Source: CAZOIA01 sp964579675 (lineage in GTDB: Bacteria; Planctomycetota; Phycisphaerae; UBA1845; PWPN01). From it: DNA of 15,647 nucleotides. A program made the translations under genes and the position numbers. Under the pieces are notes generated by a model. That model worked only from the letters and a program-made list of their open reading frames with translations, was not told where the DNA came from and ran no database searches. Below, in pieces: positions 7,820 through 13,100 of this stretch; the first letter of the stretch is position 1; every line of letters starts with the position of its first letter. Where the stretch lies: positions 1-15,647 of the forward strand of contig CAZOIA010000133.1 of NCBI GenBank assembly GCA_964579675.1, in the 5' to 3' direction.

Positions 7820-7835
7820 CCTGGTCGCGACCAGG
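7820..7835. other. Perfect 16-bp palindrome
   Basis: CCTGGTCGCGACCAGG has no loop and lies 24 nt beyond the stop codon of the minus-strand gene ending at 7859, in the convergent gap. It could be a protein-binding site or a termination or processing hairpin for the glmS transcript. No T-tract follows on either strand. Confidence 0.4.
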
Positions 7836-7858
7836 GACGATTGGGCGAGGTCGTTCGT

Positions 7859-8482
7859 TTATTCGCCGCCGGTTGCCGTTTCCCGCAGATGCCTCAGAAG
7901 GGCAATCCAGTTGGCGAAGGGCTCGTCGAACTCGTACCGCAGAATGTCCCCTACCACGACCAGGTCACCTTTCTCCATCGCGTCCTTGAGCTCACCGAGC
8001 TGGGTCTTGATCAGATCGAGGATCTCGACTACCCCGAGGTCGTTGACCCGCACGCGCTCCAGGTCGGTCCCGAGGGCCTGGGCGCAGACGACCAGGGTCT
8101 GCTGCACCTGCTTCCAGACGTCGCAGAACTTCTGGAGCTCCTGCATCGCCTGATCGTGCCGGCCCTCGGCGAGCTTCTCGGCGGCATGATGACGGGCGGC
8201 GGCGGAGCCCTCGAAGGTCTCGATGGCCTGATCGAGCGTGGCCCGCACGAGAGCGGCCACGGGTTGGGTCTGTAGTTCGAGCCGGCCGAACCGGTCTGAT
8301 GGGCTTCGCAGCACCGCTTCCAGATCGTCGTCAGCGATGGGCTCGCCGTCGCACCGGAGACCGACCACCATGCGTTCTCCGCACTTGTCGGTCGTCGCGC
8401 AGATCTCTTTGGCCAGTTCAGCGACCGTCTGGTCGGAGGGACCCGAGGGTTCGTATGGCTGATCATCTACCAGGATTTCCAC
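7859..8482 (-). CDS. Conserved-looking protein of unknown function in the glmS operon
   Basis: A 207-residue soluble protein not recognised by me. No signal peptide or membrane segment is visible. Residues 1-75 (MEILVDDQPY..., then a helix rich in Ala/Glu, then alternating strands ending GRLELQT) have the rhythm of a small beta-grasp/ubiquitin-like fold. Residues 76-207 look entirely helical with heptad-like hydrophobic spacing, suggesting a helical bundle or coiled coil. The start is GTG, with AAAGGA 6 nt upstream; no nearby ATG fits better. It begins 28 nt after the stop of glmS on the same strand, so co-transcription from the glmS promoter is likely. A role connected to amino-sugar supply is possible only by association. 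Confidence 0.75.
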   Translation of the reverse strand: MEILVDDQPYEPSGPSDQTVAELAKEICATTDKCGERMVVGLRCDGEPIADDDLEAVLRSPSDRFGRLELQTQPVAALVRATLDQAIETFEGSAAARHHAAEKLAEGRHDQAMQELQKFCDVWKQVQQTLVVCAQALGTDLERVRVNDLGVVEILDLIKTQLGELKDAMEKGDLVVVGDILRYEFDEPFANWIALLRHLRETATGGE

Positions 8483-8510
8483 CGGCAGTCCTTTCCTTGC
8501 GATCCGATTC

Positions 8511-10337
8511 TCATTCCACAGTAACGCTCTTGGCGAGGTTCCGCGGCTTGTCCACGTTGCACTCGCGGAGTACCGCGGCGTGATACGCTAGAAGCTGCAG
8601 CGGGATGACGGTAAGCATCGGCTGCAGGGGCTCCGGGACGTCGGGGACGTAGAAAACGTGTTCCGCCAGGTCGCCGATGGTGGCATCACCGTCAGTGGCG
8701 ACGGCCAGGACTCTTCCGCCCCGGCTCCGCACCTCTTCGATGTTACCCAGCACCTTCTCGTATTGGTTGCCGGTGGTGGCGATGAAGACGACCGGCATGC
8801 CCTGGTTAATCAATGCGATGGGTCCGTGCTTCATCTCGGCGGCGGGCATACCCTCGGCATGGATGTAGCTGATCTCCTTGAGCTTAAGCGCTCCTTCCAG
8901 AGCGGCGGGGTAGTTGTATCCCCGGCCGAGGAACAGCCAGTTCTCGCGATCGACGCACTGTTCGACCGCCGCCCGGACCACCTCGGATTGCCGAAGGATC
9001 GAGTCGACGTGCTCGGGGATCCTGCACAAAGCGGCGATCAGGGCGTGGGCGTCAGCCTGGGAGAAAAAGCGCCGGCGGCCCAGTTGAATCGCCATCATCG
9101 TCAGCACGGCGATCTGCGAAGTGAACGCCTTGGTGCTGGCCACCCCGATCTCGGGCCCGCAATGAAGGTACACGCCCGCGTCCGATTCCCGCGCGATCGT
9201 GCTGCCGACCACGTTGATGACGCCGAGCGCCAGGGCCCCCTTCTCCTTCGCCTCGCGTAGGGCCGCCAGGGTGTCGGCGGTTTCGCCCGACTGGCTGATC
9301 GCGATGACGATGGTCCCGTCGTCGATGAGCGGGTTGCGGTAGCGGAACTCGCTCGCGTATTCGACTTCCGCGGGGATCTTGGCGATGTCCTCGAACAGAT
9401 ACTCCCCGACCAGACCGGCGTGCCAGGCGGTGCCCTGGGCGGTGAAGATGATCCGCCGGGCCCGGGCCAGATCACGCGAGTGGTTGGCGATGCCGCCGAG
9501 ATGAATCGTTCCCTCGCGGACGCTCAGTCGCCCCCGGAGCGTGTTCGCCAGCGACTGGGGCTGCTCAAATATCTCCTTCGCCATGAAATGCTCGTGACCG
9601 CCGAGTTCGATTTGCTCCAGCGAGAACTCGACCTCGTGCACGTCCTTGGTAACGGGTACCGCATCGAGCGTCGTGGTGCGGAAACCCTCGGGCGTGATCA
9701 CCGCCATCTCGCCGTCGGCAAGGTAGACCACCTGGGCGGTGTGCTCGATGATGGCCGAGGCGTCGGAGGCCACGATGTACTCGCCGTCCCCGACCCCGAT
9801 GATCAACGGGCTGCCCTTGCGGGCGGCCACAATCCGGCCCGGCTCGTCCGCGCTGATTACGGCGATGCCATAGGTCCCCTGCACGTCGTGCAGCGCGTTG
9901 CGGACCGCCTGTTCGAGATTGCCGTCGTAGAAATGCCCGATCAACTGGACCAGCACCTCGGTGTCGGTGTCGGTCGCGCAGGCAATTCCCTGTTGTTCGA
10001 GGAAGGTCCGCAGGGCGCGGTAATTCTCGATGATGCCGTTGTGAACAAGGGCGATTCTACCATCCTGGGAGCAGTGGGGGTGGGCGTTGTCCTCGCTCGG
10101 CGCGCCGTGGGTGGCCCAGCGGGTGTGGGCGATCCCGATAGTGGCATCGGCTCCTTCCGCGTCAAGCGTGGTTTCCAGGACATGGATGCGGCCGACCGCA
10201 CGCCTGACCACAATGCGGCCATCATCCAGCGTCGCGACGCCGGCCGAATCGTAGCCGCGGTATTCCAGCCGTTTCAGGCCCTCGATCAGGATGGGGCGGG
10301 CCCGCTTGTGCCCGACGTAGCCGACGATCCCGCACAT
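8511..10337 (-). CDS. glmS: Glutamine--fructose-6-phosphate aminotransferase (isomerizing)
   Basis: GlmS converts fructose-6-phosphate and glutamine to glucosamine-6-phosphate and glutamate, the first step toward UDP-GlcNAc in the cytoplasm. The product is 608 residues, the usual length. The start is set by chemistry: Met1 must be followed by the catalytic Cys (MCGIVGYVG), so the ATG at 10335-10337 is used, with GGAGGT 7 nt upstream; an in-frame ATG 15 nt earlier is not. Residues 1 to about 240 form the glutaminase domain (RLEYRGYDSAG, HTRWATHGAPSEDNAHPH). Two SIS sugar-isomerase domains follow (SQSGETADTL; AEMKHGPIALI), ending in the conserved DKPRNLAKSVTVE with the substrate lysine Lys603. 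A downstream 207-residue gene probably shares the transcript. No glmS ribozyme is apparent in the short leader. Confidence 0.98.
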   Translation of the reverse strand: MCGIVGYVGHKRARPILIEGLKRLEYRGYDSAGVATLDDGRIVVRRAVGRIHVLETTLDAEGADATIGIAHTRWATHGAPSEDNAHPHCSQDGRIALVHNGIIENYRALRTFLEQQGIACATDTDTEVLVQLIGHFYDGNLEQAVRNALHDVQGTYGIAVISADEPGRIVAARKGSPLIIGVGDGEYIVASDASAIIEHTAQVVYLADGEMAVITPEGFRTTTLDAVPVTKDVHEVEFSLEQIELGGHEHFMAKEIFEQPQSLANTLRGRLSVREGTIHLGGIANHSRDLARARRIIFTAQGTAWHAGLVGEYLFEDIAKIPAEVEYASEFRYRNPLIDDGTIVIAISQSGETADTLAALREAKEKGALALGVINVVGSTIARESDAGVYLHCGPEIGVASTKAFTSQIAVLTMMAIQLGRRRFFSQADAHALIAALCRIPEHVDSILRQSEVVRAAVEQCVDRENWLFLGRGYNYPAALEGALKLKEISYIHAEGMPAAEMKHGPIALINQGMPVVFIATTGNQYEKVLGNIEEVRSRGGRVLAVATDGDATIGDLAEHVFYVPDVPEPLQPMLTVIPLQLLAYHAAVLRECNVDKPRNLAKSVTVE

Positions 10338-10396
10338 ATCCTGGACCTCCACCCCGATGGGCGAACCGCGCCTCGCGATCTCCGCACGCTCCCAGG

Positions 10397-10425
10397 ATTA
10401 TCGGCCATCACAACCGGGCAATCAA
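10397..10425 (-). promoter_or_regulatory. Sigma-70-like promoter of glmS
   Basis: On the minus strand: TTGATT, 17-nt spacer, GATAAT. The predicted start near 10390 leaves about 53 nt of leader before the glmS ATG, too short for a glmS ribozyme. Confidence 0.6.
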
Positions 10426-10491
10426 TTACTCAAGCTGACCGAATTCCACCCAAGGCCGCCTTCGGCCGTAAGCCAACAGGTATCTATCAGC

Positions 10492-10546
10492 GAGCCGGCC
10501 CGTCCTCGGGCCGGGTATGTTACCCGGGCGGAGGACCGCCCGGCTC
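10492..10546. repeat. REP/BIME-like inverted pair of palindromes
   Basis: Two 25-nt elements (10492-10516 and 10522-10546) lie in opposite orientation, 5 nt apart. Each folds into a 7-bp hairpin with a 6-nt loop: CCGGCCC/GGGCCGG with GTCCTC, and CCGGGCGG-type arms around GAGGAC. After reversing one, 21 of 25 positions agree. The four differences are two compensatory base-pair swaps in the stem, so pairing is kept. A third copy is at 12154-12178. Confidence 0.7.
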
Positions 10547-10656
10547 ACAGATGCGCACCCGGCGCTAAGGCCGTTGTCAAATCATCATCGCCTTCCAAGA
10601 CGCCAAAGCGGCGTCGTCTCATGAGCCCTGGCGGCCGCTGGTTCGTGAAGGGTATC

Positions 10657-10685
10657 TTGAAGTTCGTTCGGGCCGAGCTTACACT
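10657..10685 (+). promoter_or_regulatory. Possible promoter of the glycosyltransferase gene
   Basis: TTGAAG, 17-nt spacer, TACACT. Predicted transcription start near 10692, 55 nt before the ATG at 10747. A GACGCC/GGCGTC hairpin (10599-10615) lies upstream. Two mismatches in each hexamer keep confidence modest. Confidence 0.4.
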
Positions 10686-10746
10686 CCGGCCGACCGATTT
10701 GACTCGTACCGACCGCCAACAACTTACGCGATAGTATGATCCGCCG

Positions 10747-11877
10747 ATGACCGAACGTGCCCCTCATCCCTCGCACCGCCCTTTGCGCCTGGACTACCTG
10801 ATCACCGATTTGAACGTAGGGGGCGTGCCGTTGCACGTCTATCGGTTGGCCAGGCGTTTGCCGGCCGGGAAGATCAGACTGCGGGTCATCTCGCTCGCCG
10901 ACGAAGGGCCCGTCGGTACGAAGCTCCGGCAGGCGGGGATCCCCGTGTTCGCTTGCGGGGCGGGGCGTCCGTGGGACGTGGCGGCTTTGTGGCGTTTGTG
11001 GCGACTGCTCCGGTCGGATCCGCCGGACGTTCTGCACGCATTCCTGTTTCATGCCAACGTGGCAGCACGTCTGGTGGGGCCGCTTGCCGGGGTGCCCCCG
11101 CAGCGGATCGTGTGCGAGATCCAGACTGTCGAGCGGGAACGCCGCTGGCACCTTCTCGTGGACAATCTGACCTGCCGGCTGTGCCGGTGCGAGGTCGGCA
11201 ACTCCCCCTCGGTGGTGGAGCATCTGCAGCGGCAGGCGCATGTGCCGGCATCGCATCTTCGCTGCGAGTGGGGCGCAGTGGACGTTGAGGCATTCGCGTC
11301 AGCCAAGCCGGCTTCCCGGGCGCCGTTGGGACTGCCCACGGATGAGCCGGTGGTCATCTGGACCGGGCGCCTCGATCCGGTGAAGGGTTTTGAGGAGATG
11401 CTGGCCGCATTCGCGCGGGTCTGCCGCAATGGGCCCGGGCGGTTCGTGCTGGTCGGGGAGGGGCCGTACCGCCGCGAGGTAGAGCGGCTCATAAGTGACA
11501 ACTGTGTGTCCCACCGCGTCTCGCTGCTGGGACAGCGGTCCGATGTGGCAGCGCTGCTCCGAATGGCCGACGTGTTCCTGTTCTGCTCGCGCACGGAAGG
11601 TTTGCCGAACGCCTTGTTGGAGGCGATGGCGGCCGGGTTGCCGATCGTGGCCACCGACGTCCCCGGGTGCCGGGACCTGATTGTCAACGGCCAGACCGGC
11701 CTTCTCGTGCCCGCCGGCTCGGTTGACAAGATCGCCCGCGCCCTGCGAACCATGCTCGGCAACCCTTCCTATGGTCAGGAATTAGGGGCTCAGGCCAGAT
11801 CCTGGGTGCGGGCGAATCTGGATATCACGGAATTGCCAAAGCGCTGGCTGCGCTTCTATGACTCCATCAGCCAGTAG
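10747..11877 (+). CDS. Glycosyltransferase family 4 (GT-B fold)
   Basis: A 376-residue retaining GT-B glycosyltransferase, expected to move a sugar from a nucleotide donor to a glycan or lipid acceptor at the cytoplasmic face of the membrane. The N-terminal half has the GT4 acceptor loop (DLNVGGVPLHVYRLA, about 21-35). The C-terminal half has GRLDPVKGF (207-215), LVGEGP (235-240) and the EX7E motif Glu284-Glu292 in SRTEGLPNALLEAMAAGLPIV, which contacts the nucleotide sugar. Length is typical. No signal or transmembrane segment is visible. There is no clear ribosome-binding site; a four-codon frame (ATG 10736 to TGA 10748-10750) overlaps the start as ATGA and could couple initiation. It is divergent from glmS, which supplies an amino-sugar precursor, but it sits in no visible polysaccharide cluster. 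Donor and acceptor are unknown. Confidence 0.93.
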   Translation: MTERAPHPSHRPLRLDYLITDLNVGGVPLHVYRLARRLPAGKIRLRVISLADEGPVGTKLRQAGIPVFACGAGRPWDVAALWRLWRLLRSDPPDVLHAFLFHANVAARLVGPLAGVPPQRIVCEIQTVERERRWHLLVDNLTCRLCRCEVGNSPSVVEHLQRQAHVPASHLRCEWGAVDVEAFASAKPASRAPLGLPTDEPVVIWTGRLDPVKGFEEMLAAFARVCRNGPGRFVLVGEGPYRREVERLISDNCVSHRVSLLGQRSDVAALLRMADVFLFCSRTEGLPNALLEAMAAGLPIVATDVPGCRDLIVNGQTGLLVPAGSVDKIARALRTMLGNPSYGQELGAQARSWVRANLDITELPKRWLRFYDSISQ

Positions 11878-11892
11878 TTTCTTGCTCTGAGG

Positions 11893-11915
11893 CTTCTCTG
11901 CGTTTTGCGCAGAAG
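11893..11915 (+). terminator. Possible weak terminator hairpin after the glycosyltransferase
   Basis: CTTCTCTGCG, TTTT loop, then GCGCAGAAG, with a small bulge, 15 nt after the stop codon. The following run is TCTTCCCCC rather than a clean T-tract, so termination efficiency is doubtful. Confidence 0.35.
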
Positions 11916-11997
11916 TCTTCCCCCAGGCAGGCCCGGCGGGCGAAAACTCCTTTACTCAAACTGTCCGGCTTCCCGGCGTTCGTCGTGCGTAACATCA

Positions 11998-12029
11998 AAG
12001 AGCCGCGGGCATTAGCCCGCGCGGCTCTT
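11998..12029. repeat. REP-like palindrome, copy A
   Basis: A 13-bp stem around loop ATTA: AAGAGCCGCGGGC / GCCCGCGCGGCTCTT, with a 2-nt GC bulge in the right arm. It lies in inverted orientation to copy B at 12064-12090. This pattern is typical of the AGCCGC...GCGGCT extragenic palindromes of planctomycete and metagenomic genomes. It may double as a terminator. Confidence 0.65.
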
Positions 12030-12063
12030 CGAATGGCCTCGCAGCGCCCTCTGCGTTCGCAAG

Positions 12064-12090
12064 GCCGCGCAGGCTAAAGCCTGCGGCTCC
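12064..12090. repeat. REP-like palindrome, copy B (inverted)
   Basis: GCCGCGCAGGC, loop TAAA, GCCTGCGGC, with the 2-nt GC bulge now in the left arm, i.e. the mirror orientation of copy A. The G-C pair at the fourth stem position of copy A is A-T here, so stem pairing is preserved. Confidence 0.65.
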
Positions 12091-12153
12091 TCACCTGGGT
12101 TGTGGCCAGCGATTTGGGCAACCGCGATTGATTGCGTTGTCAGTGAACCCGGC

Positions 12154-12178
12154 GAGGCGGCCCGTCCTCGGGCCGGGT
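12154..12178. repeat. Third copy of the CCGGCCC-type REP palindrome
   Basis: The 25-nt element matches 10492-10516 at 24 of 25 positions; the only change (C to G) is at the fourth base. The 6-bp inner stem CGGCCC/GGGCCG and loop GTCCTC are unchanged. It stands alone here, without the inverted partner. Confidence 0.65.
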
Positions 12179-12207
12179 TGTTCCCGTATGGTAGCCGCCC
12201 ATGGTTA

Positions 12208-12240
12208 GGGTAACTACCCCATCCGAAAGGGTAATTACCT
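12208..12240. promoter_or_regulatory. Twin palindromic operator-like sites upstream of the response regulator
   Basis: GGGTAACTACCC (12208-12219) and GGGTAATTACCT (12229-12240) are near-perfect palindromes whose centres lie 21 bp apart, two helical turns. They lie about 175-205 nt before the ATG at 12414 and upstream of the possible promoter at 12295-12324. TACCTCT at 12236-12242 also fits the NarL-type heptamer TACYYMT. Binding by the adjacent LuxR-type regulator is inferred. Confidence 0.45.
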
Positions 12241-12294
12241 CTCCGTTACTGCGATGCAATGCGGACGACCGGGGCGAAAACCCAAGATTCCTGC

Positions 12295-12324
12295 TTGCCA
12301 CAGCGGACCGAGCCGATGTAGACT
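12295..12324 (+). promoter_or_regulatory. Possible promoter of the response-regulator gene
   Basis: TTGCCA, 18-nt spacer, TAGACT; the predicted start near 12331 gives a leader of about 80 nt. An 8-bp inverted repeat (CGTTGGCA, 12336-12343; TGCCAACG, 12360-12367) lies in that leader. Confidence 0.3.
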
Positions 12325-12413
12325 ATCGGACGACCCGTTGGCAAGCACGGCACATCTCATGCCAACGAGCCAAGGACTACCCGGTGGCCTGGGGGGCTGT
12401 GGGAAGTCAGGAA

Positions 12414-13100
12414 ATGCCACGTTCATCCGAGCCGGTTGTGGCTCCGTCTGTGCCGATTCGCATTCTCATCGTCGATGACCACGGTCTCGTGCGCGACGGT
12501 GTGAGCGGCATGTTGGCGCGGGAGAGCGGTCTTCGCGTGGTGGGCGCAGCAGAGAATGCGGCTGAGGCGATCGGCAAGGCGGTCGAACTCAGGGCTGACG
12601 TCGTGTTGCTGGATATTGACATGCCGGGACTCAGTTGTTTCGACGCGATCCAGACCATCCGCTCGCGGGCCCCGCGGACGAAGTTCATCCTTGTGACGGC
12701 TTACGAGACCGACGAGTACCTGGAACAGGCACTCCGGGTCAAGGCGAACGGCTACGTGATGAAGCATGAAGGGGTGGCTGCACTGGCCGACGCGGTGCGC
12801 GACGTGGCCAGGGGCTGCCTTCATTTCTCCCCGGAAGTGATGAGCCGACTCATCGTCAAGGGCGACAAGATCGAACTGGAGAACCCGCCCAAAAGCCGGC
12901 TCAGCACGCTGAGTCCGCGCGAGCGCGAGCTGCTTCGCATCCTGGCCAAGGGCTTGAGCCTCAAGGAGGCAGCGTCCGTCCTGGGCATCAGTTACAAGAC
13001 GGCCGACAAGCAGAAAGCTTCGCTCATGGGCAAGCTCGATATCCACAACCGGGTTGACCTGACCCGCTTCGCCATCCGGGAGGGGATGGTGACGCCCTAG
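12414..13100 (+). CDS. NarL/LuxR-family response regulator
   Basis: A 228-residue DNA-binding response regulator. The receiver domain (about 15-130) has the acidic pair Asp21-Asp22 (LIVDDHG), phosphoacceptor Asp67 (LLDIDMPG), Thr95 (LVTAY) and Lys117 (YVMKHEG). A LuxR-type helix-turn-helix (about 163-224) follows: LSPRERELLRILAKGLSLKEAASVLGIS, with YKTADKQKASLMGKL as recognition region. The ATG at 12414 fits domain length and has GGGAAG upstream. The frame is open back to 12201, but that extension lacks domain features and runs through repeat-rich, probably regulatory DNA. It converges on a hybrid histidine kinase with the two stop codons sharing CTAG, so the kinase is the likely phosphodonor. 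The paired palindromes upstream suggest autoregulation, not proven. Confidence 0.93.
   Translation: MPRSSEPVVAPSVPIRILIVDDHGLVRDGVSGMLARESGLRVVGAAENAAEAIGKAVELRADVVLLDIDMPGLSCFDAIQTIRSRAPRTKFILVTAYETDEYLEQALRVKANGYVMKHEGVAALADAVRDVARGCLHFSPEVMSRLIVKGDKIELENPPKSRLSTLSPRERELLRILAKGLSLKEAASVLGISYKTADKQKASLMGKLDIHNRVDLTRFAIREGMVTP

Noticed and set aside
10338..10396. glmS ribozyme in the leader
   Set aside because: The leader from the predicted promoter is only about 53 nt, with no ribozyme-like core.
9420..10568. 382-codon plus-strand frame antisense to glmS
   Set aside because: Overlaps the highly conserved glutaminase domain of GlmS and the REP pair; it is a mirror frame.
12336..12367. Sigma-54 promoter near TTGGCA
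   Set aside because: The GG and GC elements do not fall at the -24/-12 spacing. The sequence is better described as an 8-bp inverted repeat.
12201..12413. N-terminal extension of the response regulator to ATG 12201
   Set aside because: It would translate the operator-like palindromes and candidate promoter, and adds 71 residues with no domain. The receiver domain fits the start at 12414.
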